From the NCBI RefSeq assembly GCF_032191465.1, contig NZ_JAQOUE010000001.1, positions 558,001-622,000 of the forward strand: DNA of 64,000 nucleotides, written 5' to 3'. The notes under the pieces are model-generated. The model was given only the letters and a program-made list of their open reading frames with translations, had not been told where the DNA came from and did no database searches. Position 1 is the stretch's first letter, and every line of letters starts with the position of its first letter. Position numbers and translations under genes: made by a program. This stretch comes from Candidatus Nitronereus thalassa. Its GTDB lineage: Bacteria > Nitrospirota > Nitrospiria > Nitrospirales > UBA8639. Positions 17,042 to 26,967 of the stretch are shown here, one piece after another.

Positions 17042-18333
17042 AAGTATTCACTTCCAAATCATTTCAGGTATTACTTTGTTGCCTTTTGAGCTTGTGGAAT
17101 GCAAACCCGACCCATGCTGGCGGTCCGATCTCTCTTTTTGATAGCGGGACGCCGACTCTCTGGGGAGGAGGAACCTTTGCCACGTTTCCCATCCCCTATC
17201 TCAAGGATCAAGGTCCATTAGGCCCCTTGACCAAAGGTGAAGCTGACGCATTAACGACATTTAGCATGAACGAATGGGATGCCGTTTCCAATTCAACATT
17301 TTCAGTGATTGACGGCGGGGATACTCCCTTCGACATTACATCCGCCAATGCTTCCAACTATCTCTTTACGTTTCATGGCGCGGTCATTGATGTGGTGTAT
17401 GATCATGATGGAACAATTTGCACAGCCATATTTGGGTGTCCTCCCGGCGTTCTCGGATTAGGAGGTCCTATTTTTACTGGAACCGCTGTGCCTGAAATAG
17501 CTTCAGCTATGGTCCTCATGAACGGAGCCACGATTGATCCCTTAGATCCGGGAGGAGCGGCATATCGCGTAGTGTTCAGCCAAGAAGCCGGACATGCCAT
17601 TGGCCTGCATCATGATCAAACCAATGGAGCCGTGTCCTTTTTTGGTGATGAATCTTCTCCCACTGGGTGTCCCAGCGTGGGCACACCAACATTCTCCGAT
17701 TTTACCGCAATGTATCCCTTTGCCGATGTTACCCCCTTTGGCCCAGGCGCAGAAGCGGCTTCAATTGATCATCTTGAAGACCTCGATGCACTATCAAGAT
17801 TTCATCCGGTCGCAAACTATAGCACCACGACTGGCACCATTACTGGCACAGTCTTTCAATCCGATGGCATCACCCCAGTCAATGGCGTCAATGTCATCGT
17901 GCGAAGCATGACCAATCCATTTGGCGATGCACGCTCGACCATCACAGGCGACCTAGATTGCAATTCCCCTGGGTGTAAATGTTTTGATGACCCTCAATGT
18001 ACCCCGAGTAATGCATTTGAAGGAACCTTTGTTATTACCGGCTTGACCCCAGGGGTTAACTACACCTTAGCCATTGACAATATCGTCGACGGAGCCTTTC
18101 CCCAACTTCCGGCCCCTGTATTTACTGAAGAGTATTGGAATGACACCTCAGAATCTGGCAATGCGTCGACGGACAATCCCTGCGACCTCACTCCGATCAT
18201 TCCGACTGCCGGGTCCACCTTCGTGGCGGACTTTCTTCTAAATGCCCCAGATACTACTGGACCCACTGTCACGATTAACCAAGCCGCCGGACAAACAGAT
18301 CCCACCAACGCCAGTCCCATCAACTTTACTGTC
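16421..18333 (+). repeat. Identical block, second copy (pair with 8621-10533)
   Basis: Second member of the direct repeat described for 8621. Its left edge is abrupt, at the junction of signal peptide and mature exported protein, with only tgccta shared just upstream. Its right edge fades within the first Ig-like domain. Confidence 0.92.
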
Positions 18334-21300
18334 GTCTTCAGCGAACCCATGAATGACTTCGCTACCGGCGATGTGACCCTAGGTGGAACAGCTGGGGCAA
18401 CCACGGCTACCGTTACCGAAATCGCCCCCAATGATGGCACCACCTACAACGTGGCTGTCAGTGGAATGTCGCAATCAGGTACGGTCATCGCGACAATCCC
18501 AGGTGGCATTGCGACGAATTCCTCTGGCAATAACAACACAGCATCAACAAGCACCGATAATACAGTCTCCTTTGAAATCCTACATACCCTAACGGTGAAT
18601 TTGGCTGGAACTGGAGGCATCACAATCAACAGCACACCAAACGGCATTGATTGTGGGTCAGACTGTACGGAAGATTATTTAGAGGGGACCCAAGTAACTC
18701 TTACCGCGACACCTTCACCAGGAACAGTCTTTTCCCGTTGGAGTGGTGCCTGCACTGATACGGCCCCGGCCCCGTGCATTGTAACCATGACCCAAGCTCA
18801 GACAGTAACAGCGCATTTCCTGGCAATTCTATACCCCTTAGACGTAGCGCTCATGGGAAGCGGCACAGGAAGTCTAACAACTACTAATGGAACTATTGAT
18901 TGTCCAGGCGTATGCCAAGCGCTATTTCAAGTTGACTCGTTGGTGCTACTTCAGGCTCAACCAAATCCAGGATCAGCCCTTGCGGGTTGGCTTGGATCAG
19001 GTTGCACCACTGAGTCTTGCTGGATTCGCATGGATAGTCCCAAAACTGTAACCGCTATATTTGAGGTGGCAGAAACCTTAGCCGTCACTCTGGCAGGGAC
19101 GGGAACGGGGGCAGTCACTAGTGATAGTGGGGCAATCAATTGCCCAGACACCTGCATGGATGATTTCCCAATAAATGCCCTTGTTACGTTGACAGGATCC
19201 CCTTCCTCAAATTCATTTTTAGAAGGATGGAATGGGTGTGGCCAAATCGTTGCGAATACATGCCAAGTAACAATGGATGCAGCCAAAAATGTTACGGCAA
19301 CTTTTTCTCCTATACTTCAAGCATTGAATGTAAATATTGCATCAACTCCCACTTATTTAATCGACATGTCTTTACACAGCGAACCCGGAGATTCCATTGG
19401 GCAAGAACAGGATTGGGTAATTACAAATTCTGATTTAAACAATGGGACCCCGACCATAACTTATGATGTAACAGGAGATGGACTAGTAGATGGATTAGGA
19501 CTAGCCTTTAATGGTCCTAATTTTTCCTCTCTCAATTTCAATATCACCTCGGATGAACTTAGCACCAATCTAAACCCTGGAATCTATGAAATGGCTCAAC
19601 GTTACCCTTTTGAAGCTCCAGGCCACCCAGGGCTTAGTTTTACGATAAATGGAAGAAGTTGTAATAACGCAAATGGAAGTTTTCATATATTGGACATAGA
19701 GTTTAACCAATTAGATCTTACTCGTTTGCGAACTCAATTTGTACAACAATGTGAATCCCATGTTGGAGCACTACTGGGAGACATCTATTTTGAAGCAAAC
19801 GCGGGAGATGGAACTGGAAGAGTAGTTAGCAACCCTCCTGGCATTAACTGCCAAGGAGGCTGCACGGTAAATTATCCCCAGGATACGACAGTTATCCTTA
19901 CGGCAATTCCTGATTCAGGCTCGACATTTACTGGTTGGAGTGGAGCGAATTGTAACGGATTAGGCACCTGCTCAGTTTCTATGGCTACTGCCAAAAATAT
20001 CACTGCGACTTTTTCAACCTCTTCACAACCCACACACTCCCTTACTGTAACCAAACAAGGAAGTGGTGTTATAACAAGTTTTCCTGCAGGCATTTTGTGT
20101 AAAAATGATTGCTCCGAACCCTATTTTCCAGGCACAAAAGTCACACTGAAAGGAATTGCAGATCCAGGGTATATTTTTGAGGGATGGAGTGGACTTTGCA
20201 TGGGAAGAGGACCTTGCAAAGTAACCATGGATGCAGCAAAAAATGTTACGGCAACTTTTTCTCCTATACCACAGAATACCTTTCCCCTAACAGTCTCGGT
20301 TCGAGACCCACAAGTGCCATTTATTGAACTACATGTCCAGAGTGCCCCAGGAGATTTTGTTGGACAAGGACAGAATAATCTTTTCACCAATGCCGAAGGA
20401 CGTCTGAGTGTGACTCCATACTTAAGTGATTTCACAGGAGACGGGGTTACTGATCGAATTAGATTCAGCTATACAACGTCCAATCCCCAATTACCCTCCC
20501 GTTGGAGCTTAACTTTGGGAACGGATAAATTAGGAAGCAATCTTGCCACAGGAAATTATTCAAATGCACAAAGAGCTGCCTTTGCGAATCCTGGTCACCC
20601 AGGGCTGGACTTTGATATGGAGTCGAGAGGTTGCAACACTGTTACAGGCAATTTCACGGTATCAGAATTTAATTCAAATTTTTTAGAAAGCGATCGACAT
20701 ATTAATCTCCTCCGTGCGCATTTTGAGCAACACTGTGAAGATGCAGTTCCGGCACTATTAGGAGATATTTATCTCAATGGCATTGCCGGTGATGGTGCTG
20801 GAAATGTCACGAGTGATATTACAGGTATTGATTGTGGTCTGGATTGCACAGAGTTTTATAGCCCCGGTACGATGGTTATTCTAACCGCATCCCCGCTACC
20901 CGGCTCAATTTTTACTGGCTGGAGCGGAATAGGATGTAGTGGCAGTGGAACATGTACAGTCACAATGACCCAAGCCCAACAAGTATGGGCAACTTTTTCT
21001 AAAGCGTTCGCTCTCAACCTTACAATTAATGGAAGTGGGATAGTTGACATTGCACCAGGCAGCCTCTCTTGTTCTGTTAGCTGCTCACATGAATTCACTC
21101 GCCTATCTGAAGTCACACTTTCAGCCACTCCTGATCCAGGAACTGTTTTTCATAGTTGGAGTGGAGGGGGGTGTAGTGGAAGCAACCCAACTTGTGTTGT
21201 ATCAATGGATCAATTACAAAACGTCACGGCAACATTTACCTCTGATACTACAGGTCCCGCCGTCACTATTGAACAAGAGGCGGGGCAACTCGATCCAACA

Positions 21301-24300
21301 AACACTTCCCCAATAAATTTCACCGTCGTGTTTAATGAAGTCGTTACTGATTTTACCACCGGTGATGTCACCCTCGGCGGAACGGCCGGAGGCACGCTCC
21401 TCGGGACCGTCACTGGCAGCGGCACCACCTATAACGTCGCCGTCACCGGTATGACCACCGACGGAACGGTAACCGCCTCGATCGGGTCTGGCGTCGCCAC
21501 AGACAGTTTCAGCAATGCCAATAGTGCCTCGACCAGTACCGATAACACCGTCACCTACTCTACTGATACAACCGGACCCACCGTCACCATTGACCAAGCC
21601 GTCGGCCAACCTGATCCGACCAATGCCTCGCCAATCAACTTTACGGTCGTCTTTAGCGAACCAGTGGCAGATTTTGCCACCGGGGATGTCACATTGAGTG
21701 GAAGCGCTGGGGCGACAACCGCCACCGTGACGGAAATCGCTCCCACGGATGGCACCACCTATAACATTGCCGTCAGTGGAATGGCTGGGGCCGGCACCGT
21801 GATTGCAAGCATTTCCGCAGGCGTGGCCATCGACGCATTGGGTAACGGCAACGCACTTTCGACTAGCACAGATAATACTGTCACGTATGATCCTACCCCC
21901 CCCGTGGTCACCCCGCCGGCTGATAGTACCGTCCCCGCGGTCGATGCCACAGGCACTCCCGCCAGTGCGACCGTCATCCAAACCTTTCTGACGAGTGCCA
22001 CGGCCACGGACAATGTGGAGGGCAATCTCACTAATGCGATCACGCATGATGCCCCCGCACAATTTCCTCTGGGGGCTACCGTCGTTACTTTTAGCGTCAC
22101 CGATACTGCCGGCAATACCGGCACCGCCCAAGCTACACTCACCATCGCCGACCAAACGTCGCCTGTTCTGACCCCACCCGGGGCGCTCGCTGTGCTTTCC
22201 CCCGATGGCAACCCGGTCCCGAACACCGAGCCCGCGATCCAGGCGTTTCTAACCGGGGCCACGGCCACCGACAATGTGGAAGGCACTCTCACTAACGCGA
22301 TCACGCATGATGCCCCCGCACAATTTCCTCTGGGGGCTACCGTCGTTACTTTTAGCGTCACCGACACCGCTGGCAACACCAGCACCGCCCAAGCCACCGT
22401 CACCGTCACCCCGCCAGGCGGCGGACCACCCGTGGTCGCCTGGGAAGCCGCGACGCAAAATCCCAGTGGCGTGTGGAACAATTCCGGGGTGACTAATCGC
22501 ACCTTCCGGATGCTACTACAGGGGGCGCAGATTACCGAGAGTGGGGCCACCGTCCAACTGACGCTGCGGGGCCGCACCTCCGGCAGTTACACCCTTCAGC
22601 GACTCTCCCTCCTCCAGCGCGACGGGAGTACGCTCAATGGCGTGGCCAGTACCTATCAAGAAGTCACCTTTGGCAGTACCTGGGCGGCGGGGGTCACCGT
22701 GCCCGCCGGCGCCACCGTGACCAGTGATCCCATCCCCTTTGAGCTCGTGGCCGGACAGGATGTGTTTGTGACCTTCTGGGTACCCGCCAACAATCCAACG
22801 GTGTATCGCAATGGCGGCAGCGGCATCTCCTTCTGGAGTATCGCCAATGTCGACCATACCAATACCCTCGACTGGACGGGCTTGTCGACCACCTCGGCCA
22901 CCTCCTATCTGTATGCCCTCGAGCAGCTCGAGGTCATCACCGCCAGCGGCCCGGATCTCATTCCCCCCGTCATCACCCCGCCGGCTGATAGTACCGTCCC
23001 CGCGGTCGATGCCACAGGCACTCCCGCCAGTGCGACCGTCATCCAAACCTTTCTGACGAGTGCCACGGCCACGGACAATGTGGAGGGCAATCTCACTAAT
23101 GCGATCACGCATGATGCCCCCGCACAATTTCCTCTGGGGGCTACCGTCGTTACTTTTAGCGTCACCGATACTGCCGGCAATACCGGCACCGCCCAAGCTA
23201 CACTCACCATCGCCGACCAAACATCGCCTGTTCTGACCCCACCCGGGGCGCTCGCTGTGCTTTCCCCCGATGGCAACCCGGTCCCGAACACCGAGCCCGC
23301 GATCCAGGCGTTTCTAACCGGGGCCACGGCCACCGACAATGTGGAAGGCACTCTCACTAACGCGATCACGCATGATGCCCCCGCACAATTTCCTCTGGGG
23401 GCTACCGTCGTTACTTTTAGCGTCACCGACACCGCTGGCAACACCAGCACCGCCCAAGCCACCGTCACCGTCACCGTCCCGGATCTCATTCCCCCTGTCA
23501 TCACCCCGCCGGCTGATAGTACCGTCCCCGCGGTCGATGCCACAGGCACTCCCGCCAGTGCGACCGTCATCCAAACCTTTCTGACGAGTGCCACGGCCAC
23601 GGACAATGTGGAGGGCAATCTCACTAATGCGATCACGCATGATGCCCCCGCACAATTTCCTCTGGGGGCTACCGTCGTTACTTTTAGCGTCACCGATACT
23701 GCCGGCAATACCGGCACCGCCCAAGCTACACTCACCATCGCCGACCAAACGTCGCCTGTTCTGACCCCACCCGGGGCGCTCGCTGTGCTTTCCCCCGATG
23801 GCAACCCGGTCCCGAACACCGAGCCCGCGATCCAGGCGTTTCTAACCGGGGCCACGGCCACCGACAATGTGGAAGGCACTCTCACTAACGCGATCACGCA
23901 TGATGCCCCCGCACAATTTCCTCTGGGGGCTACCGTCGTTACTTTTAGCGTCACCGACACCGCTGGCAACACCAGCACCGCCCAAGCCACCGTCACCGTC
24001 ACCCCGCCAGGCGGCGGACCACCCGTGGTCGCCTGGGAAGCCGCGACGCAAAATCCCAGTGGCGTGTGGAACAATTCCGGGGTGACTAATCGCACCTTCC
24101 GGATGCTACTACAGGGGGCGCAGATTACCGAGAGTGGGGCCACCGTCCAACTGACGCTGCGGGGCCGCACCTCCGGCAGTTACACCCTTCAGCGACTCTC
24201 CCTCCTCCAGCGCGACGGGAGTACGCTCAATGGCGTGGCCAGTACCTATCAAGAAGTCACCTTTGGCAGTACCTGGGCGGCGGGGGTCACCGTGCCCGCC

Positions 24301-25602
24301 GGCGCCACCGTGACCAGTGATCCCATCCCCTTTGAGCTCGTGGCCGGACAGGATGTGTTTGTGACCTTCTGGGTACCCGCCAACAATCCAACGGTGTATC
24401 GCAATGGCGGCAGCGGCATCTCCTTCTGGAGTATCGCCAATGTCGACCATACCAATACCCTCGACTGGACGGGCTTGTCGACCACCTCGGCCACCTCCTA
24501 TCTGTATGCCCTCGAGCAGCTCGAGGTCATCACCGCCAGCGGCCCGGATCTCATTCCCCCCGTCATCACCCCGCCGGCTGATAGTACCGTCCCCGCGGTC
24601 GATGCCACAGGCACTCCCGCCAGTGCGACCGTCATCCAAACCTTTCTGACGAGTGCCACGGCCACGGACAATGTGGAGGGCAATCTCACTAATGCGATCA
24701 CGCATGATGCCCCCGCACAATTTCCTCTGGGGGCTACCGTCGTTACTTTTAGCGTCACCGATACTGCCGGCAATACCGGCACCGCCCAAGCTACACTCAC
24801 CATCGCCGACCAAACATCGCCTGTTCTGACCCCACCCGGGGCGCTCGCTGTGCTTTCCCCCGATGGCAACCCGGTCCCGAACACCGAGCCCGCGATCCAG
24901 GCGTTTCTAACCGGGGCCACGGCCACCGACAATGTGGAAGGCACTCTCACTAACGCGATCACGCATGATGCCCCCGCACAATTTCCTCTGGGGGCTACCG
25001 TCGTTACTTTTAGCGTCACCGACACCGCTGGCAACACCAGCACCGCCCAAGCCACCGTCACCGTCACCCCGCCAGGCGGCGGACCACCCGTGGTCGCCTG
25101 GGAAGCCGCGACGCAAAATCCCAGTGGCGTGTGGAACAATTCCGGGGTGACTAATCGCACCTTCCGGATGCTACTACAGGGGGCGCAGATTACCGAGAGT
25201 GGGGCCACCGTCCAACTGACGCTGCGGGGCCGCACCTCCGGCAGTTACACCCTTCAGCGACTCTCCCTCCTCCAGCGCGACGGGAGTACGCTCAATGGCG
25301 TGGCCAGTACCTATCAAGAAGTCACCTTTGGCAGTACCTGGGCGGCGGGGGTCACCGTGCCCGCCGGCGCCACCGTGACCAGTGATCCCATCCCCTTTGA
25401 GCTCGTGGCCGGACAGGATGTGTTTGTGACCTTCTGGGTACCCGCCAACAATCCAACGGTGTATCGCAATGGCGGCAGCGGCATCTCCTTCTGGAGTATC
25501 GCCAATGTCGACCATACCAATACCCTCGACTGGACGGGCTTGTCGACCACCTCGGCCACCTCCTATCTGTATGCCCTCGAAAACTTAGAAGTCGTTCCTT
25601 AA
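17038..25602 (+). CDS. Giant secreted mosaic protein, copy 2: matrixin-like, InlB-like repeats, HYR repeats
   Basis: 2854 residues. The first ~430 (signal peptide, matrixin-like domain with QExxHxxGxxH, regulatory-like domain, start of Ig domain at 405) match copy 1 exactly in DNA up to about 18333. From about residue 515 to 1401 come seven InlB-like B repeats (GxVTS.., Cys pairs, WSG, VTATF endings) interleaved with two copies of an unnamed ~160-residue domain (about 761-921, 1082-1251) marked by GxY.NAQR, GHPGL, GCN and ALLGDIY. Two Ig-like domains follow (1402-1618). The C-terminus is HYR pairs and VVAW beta-sandwich modules starting at 1799, 2330 and 2685. No SGNH domain and no sorting signal. 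Likely an extracellular adhesin or matrix protein. Confidence 0.85.
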   Translation: MKVFTSKSFQVLLCCLLSLWNANPTHAGGPISLFDSGTPTLWGGGTFATFPIPYLKDQGPLGPLTKGEADALTTFSMNEWDAVSNSTFSVIDGGDTPFDITSANASNYLFTFHGAVIDVVYDHDGTICTAIFGCPPGVLGLGGPIFTGTAVPEIASAMVLMNGATIDPLDPGGAAYRVVFSQEAGHAIGLHHDQTNGAVSFFGDESSPTGCPSVGTPTFSDFTAMYPFADVTPFGPGAEAASIDHLEDLDALSRFHPVANYSTTTGTITGTVFQSDGITPVNGVNVIVRSMTNPFGDARSTITGDLDCNSPGCKCFDDPQCTPSNAFEGTFVITGLTPGVNYTLAIDNIVDGAFPQLPAPVFTEEYWNDTSESGNASTDNPCDLTPIIPTAGSTFVADFLLNAPDTTGPTVTINQAAGQTDPTNASPINFTVVFSEPMNDFATGDVTLGGTAGATTATVTEIAPNDGTTYNVAVSGMSQSGTVIATIPGGIATNSSGNNNTASTSTDNTVSFEILHTLTVNLAGTGGITINSTPNGIDCGSDCTEDYLEGTQVTLTATPSPGTVFSRWSGACTDTAPAPCIVTMTQAQTVTAHFLAILYPLDVALMGSGTGSLTTTNGTIDCPGVCQALFQVDSLVLLQAQPNPGSALAGWLGSGCTTESCWIRMDSPKTVTAIFEVAETLAVTLAGTGTGAVTSDSGAINCPDTCMDDFPINALVTLTGSPSSNSFLEGWNGCGQIVANTCQVTMDAAKNVTATFSPILQALNVNIASTPTYLIDMSLHSEPGDSIGQEQDWVITNSDLNNGTPTITYDVTGDGLVDGLGLAFNGPNFSSLNFNITSDELSTNLNPGIYEMAQRYPFEAPGHPGLSFTINGRSCNNANGSFHILDIEFNQLDLTRLRTQFVQQCESHVGALLGDIYFEANAGDGTGRVVSNPPGINCQGGCTVNYPQDTTVILTAIPDSGSTFTGWSGANCNGLGTCSVSMATAKNITATFSTSSQPTHSLTVTKQGSGVITSFPAGILCKNDCSEPYFPGTKVTLKGIADPGYIFEGWSGLCMGRGPCKVTMDAAKNVTATFSPIPQNTFPLTVSVRDPQVPFIELHVQSAPGDFVGQGQNNLFTNAEGRLSVTPYLSDFTGDGVTDRIRFSYTTSNPQLPSRWSLTLGTDKLGSNLATGNYSNAQRAAFANPGHPGLDFDMESRGCNTVTGNFTVSEFNSNFLESDRHINLLRAHFEQHCEDAVPALLGDIYLNGIAGDGAGNVTSDITGIDCGLDCTEFYSPGTMVILTASPLPGSIFTGWSGIGCSGSGTCTVTMTQAQQVWATFSKAFALNLTINGSGIVDIAPGSLSCSVSCSHEFTRLSEVTLSATPDPGTVFHSWSGGGCSGSNPTCVVSMDQLQNVTATFTSDTTGPAVTIEQEAGQLDPTNTSPINFTVVFNEVVTDFTTGDVTLGGTAGGTLLGTVTGSGTTYNVAVTGMTTDGTVTASIGSGVATDSFSNANSASTSTDNTVTYSTDTTGPTVTIDQAVGQPDPTNASPINFTVVFSEPVADFATGDVTLSGSAGATTATVTEIAPTDGTTYNIAVSGMAGAGTVIASISAGVAIDALGNGNALSTSTDNTVTYDPTPPVVTPPADSTVPAVDATGTPASATVIQTFLTSATATDNVEGNLTNAITHDAPAQFPLGATVVTFSVTDTAGNTGTAQATLTIADQTSPVLTPPGALAVLSPDGNPVPNTEPAIQAFLTGATATDNVEGTLTNAITHDAPAQFPLGATVVTFSVTDTAGNTSTAQATVTVTPPGGGPPVVAWEAATQNPSGVWNNSGVTNRTFRMLLQGAQITESGATVQLTLRGRTSGSYTLQRLSLLQRDGSTLNGVASTYQEVTFGSTWAAGVTVPAGATVTSDPIPFELVAGQDVFVTFWVPANNPTVYRNGGSGISFWSIANVDHTNTLDWTGLSTTSATSYLYALEQLEVITASGPDLIPPVITPPADSTVPAVDATGTPASATVIQTFLTSATATDNVEGNLTNAITHDAPAQFPLGATVVTFSVTDTAGNTGTAQATLTIADQTSPVLTPPGALAVLSPDGNPVPNTEPAIQAFLTGATATDNVEGTLTNAITHDAPAQFPLGATVVTFSVTDTAGNTSTAQATVTVTVPDLIPPVITPPADSTVPAVDATGTPASATVIQTFLTSATATDNVEGNLTNAITHDAPAQFPLGATVVTFSVTDTAGNTGTAQATLTIADQTSPVLTPPGALAVLSPDGNPVPNTEPAIQAFLTGATATDNVEGTLTNAITHDAPAQFPLGATVVTFSVTDTAGNTSTAQATVTVTPPGGGPPVVAWEAATQNPSGVWNNSGVTNRTFRMLLQGAQITESGATVQLTLRGRTSGSYTLQRLSLLQRDGSTLNGVASTYQEVTFGSTWAAGVTVPAGATVTSDPIPFELVAGQDVFVTFWVPANNPTVYRNGGSGISFWSIANVDHTNTLDWTGLSTTSATSYLYALEQLEVITASGPDLIPPVITPPADSTVPAVDATGTPASATVIQTFLTSATATDNVEGNLTNAITHDAPAQFPLGATVVTFSVTDTAGNTGTAQATLTIADQTSPVLTPPGALAVLSPDGNPVPNTEPAIQAFLTGATATDNVEGTLTNAITHDAPAQFPLGATVVTFSVTDTAGNTSTAQATVTVTPPGGGPPVVAWEAATQNPSGVWNNSGVTNRTFRMLLQGAQITESGATVQLTLRGRTSGSYTLQRLSLLQRDGSTLNGVASTYQEVTFGSTWAAGVTVPAGATVTSDPIPFELVAGQDVFVTFWVPANNPTVYRNGGSGISFWSIANVDHTNTLDWTGLSTTSATSYLYALENLEVVP
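18580..21240 (+). repeat. Seven InlB-like B repeats with two unnamed domains (copy 2 only)
   Basis: Repeat starts at about 18583, 18838, 19075, 19800, 20035, 20785 and 21004. Each is 70-80 residues with a G-x-V/I turn, a DC..DC or NC..xC cysteine pair, a second CxxxG-C pair, W.G/WSG and a terminal VTATF-like strand. The repeats are divergent in DNA, unlike the C-terminal repeats, and visibly more AT-rich. Two copies of an unnamed domain (DMSLHSEPGD.., IELHVQSAPGD..) lie between them. The block is absent from copy 1, where the sequences diverge near 10590/18390. Confidence 0.75.
21895..25599 (+). repeat. HYR-pair and VVAW-module repeats, giant gene copy 2
   Basis: Order H-M-H-H-M-H-M, where H is a 528-bp pair of HYR-like domains and M is a ~537-bp beta-sandwich module beginning GTGGTCGCCTGG. 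M starts at 22432, 24025 and 25090, so spacings are 1593 and 1065 bases; the extra 528 is a doubled H. Copies are almost identical in DNA (for example caaacgtcg against caaacatcg). The last M ends the protein with ENLEVVP in place of EQLEVIT. Confidence 0.9.
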
Positions 25603-25747
25603 TCAGTAAAAATGGAAGTTAAAGGAATACCTCTTCTAAATTTGGGGACATTCCAATCTTATTACTGGAGATTCATGATGGGAAAATTCCGGAAATGGTA
25701 TATTTCATTACTTACACACAGAATGATTGGGAATTTAGGAGAATCTC

Positions 25748-26497
25748 ATGAAATGTCATGAAGTCGATTACCATATAATTGGACATGAGATGCAGCTGGT
25801 GGAGGTGGATCTTGATCCTGGTGAATCAGTCATTGCAGAGGCTGGCGCTATGAATTATATGGAAGAAGGGATTACCTTTGAGGCCAAAATGGGAGATGGG
25901 TCCACGCCAAACGAAGGCATCATGGGCAAACTCTTGGGGGTGGGGAAACGAATGCTTCTCGGCGAATCAATCTTCCTCACTCACTTTACAAATAGAAGCC
26001 CGGCAAAAAAATGCGTGGCATTTTCTGCTCCATATCCAGGTTCGATCATTCCATTGAACATGGCGGATTTTGGTGGTGAAGTGATCTGTCAAAAAGACGC
26101 CTTCCTCGCGGCGGCGTTGGGCACAAGCATCCAAATCACGTTTCAGCGAAAACTGGGGACGGGAATTTTCGGTGGCGAAGGATTTATCTTGCAAAAACTC
26201 GTGGGCGATGGAATGGCCTTTATGCACGCTGGTGGAACGGTAGTTAAAAAAGATTTACAAGGTGAAACGCTTCGCTTAGACACGGGTTGTCTCGTTGCTT
26301 TTACCCAAGGAATAGATTACGCCATTGAATCAGCGGGAAGCTTAAAATCGATGTTTTTTGGTGGCGAGGGGTTTTTCTTAGCAACCCTCCATGGAACCGG
26401 AACAATATGGATTCAGAGCTTACCCTTCTCCAGGCTCGCTGAACGCATAGTCCAAAGCGTTCCAGGTCTGGGAATCAATCACCAGGATGAAGGATAG
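25748..26497 (+). CDS. AIM24/TIGR00266 family protein
   Basis: A 249-residue beta-rich protein of the AIM24 family. Landmarks are the N-terminal [25 protein letters not shown], the internal [18 protein letters not shown] and [11 protein letters not shown], and a C-terminal [24 protein letters not shown]. Bacterial members are trimeric cytosolic proteins of unknown role; the mitochondrial relative is Aim24. The ATG has a TTAGGAGA ribosome site. It is about 145 bases downstream of giant copy 2 and seems unrelated to it. Family assignment is firm. Confidence 0.92.
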   Translation: MKCHEVDYHIIGHEMQLVEVDLDPGESVIAEAGAMNYMEEGITFEAKMGDGSTPNEGIMGKLLGVGKRMLLGESIFLTHFTNRSPAKKCVAFSAPYPGSIIPLNMADFGGEVICQKDAFLAAALGTSIQITFQRKLGTGIFGGEGFILQKLVGDGMAFMHAGGTVVKKDLQGETLRLDTGCLVAFTQGIDYAIESAGSLKSMFFGGEGFFLATLHGTGTIWIQSLPFSRLAERIVQSVPGLGINHQDEG

Positions 26498-26886
26498 GTT
26501 ATGCGGGATGCTCCAACGATTTTTCTCATCGGAATAAACCTTTCCAGTTGGATATCCCACGGGCCTAAGATTTTCGTCTCAACCGAGACTAATATTTACT
26601 GAATACTATTTCTTGGACCGTTAATTCGTCATTTTAATTCCCGCATTCTTAAAGACTTTAAAATCTTATTCCTATCCTTAGATATTCACCAGGAAGGAAT
26701 TACGCCCCCAGCAATTAATCCCACCAGGGAATTACATCGAAAATTTTTAAAAAATCGTTTTGTTTCAAAAATTCTTCTAGTCAAGATTAACCACATTCAA
26801 CCGATAATGATGAGTAGTAATGATTCGGCAATTCTAGTAATGCCGCACTGGATCATGTTTTCATTGCCCATAGATAATTTAATTCT
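26498..26886. other. Intergenic region, no gene seen
   Basis: Roughly 390 AT-rich bases between the AIM24-like gene and the PilZ gene. A short GTCTCAACCGAGAC hairpin is near 26577. Reading frames are short and codon use is not gene-like. No RNA gene or convincing promoter was recognised. Confidence 0.5.
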
Positions 26887-26967
26887 TTGCAATGCATCAA
26901 AAGTGGGGATGTTATCGTGTTGACGATTAAACAAAACAATCAAACTAAAGAACATGCAAAAATAATA

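Noticed and set aside
11845-25515. Long antisense reading frames across the giant genes (up to about 420 codons)
   Set aside because: They mirror the G+C-rich repeats, recur at the repeat spacing, and encode low-complexity Gly/Arg/Val sequence with no family resemblance; they are shadows of the sense frame.
12286-25599. CRISPR-like or satellite array
   Set aside because: The repeats are long coding units in frame with protein domains, with no short repeat-spacer pattern and no cas genes.
7217-25602. Integrated prophage or genomic island with mobility genes
   Set aside because: No integrase, transposase, att-like repeats or tRNA junction flank the region; duplication and conversion explain it.
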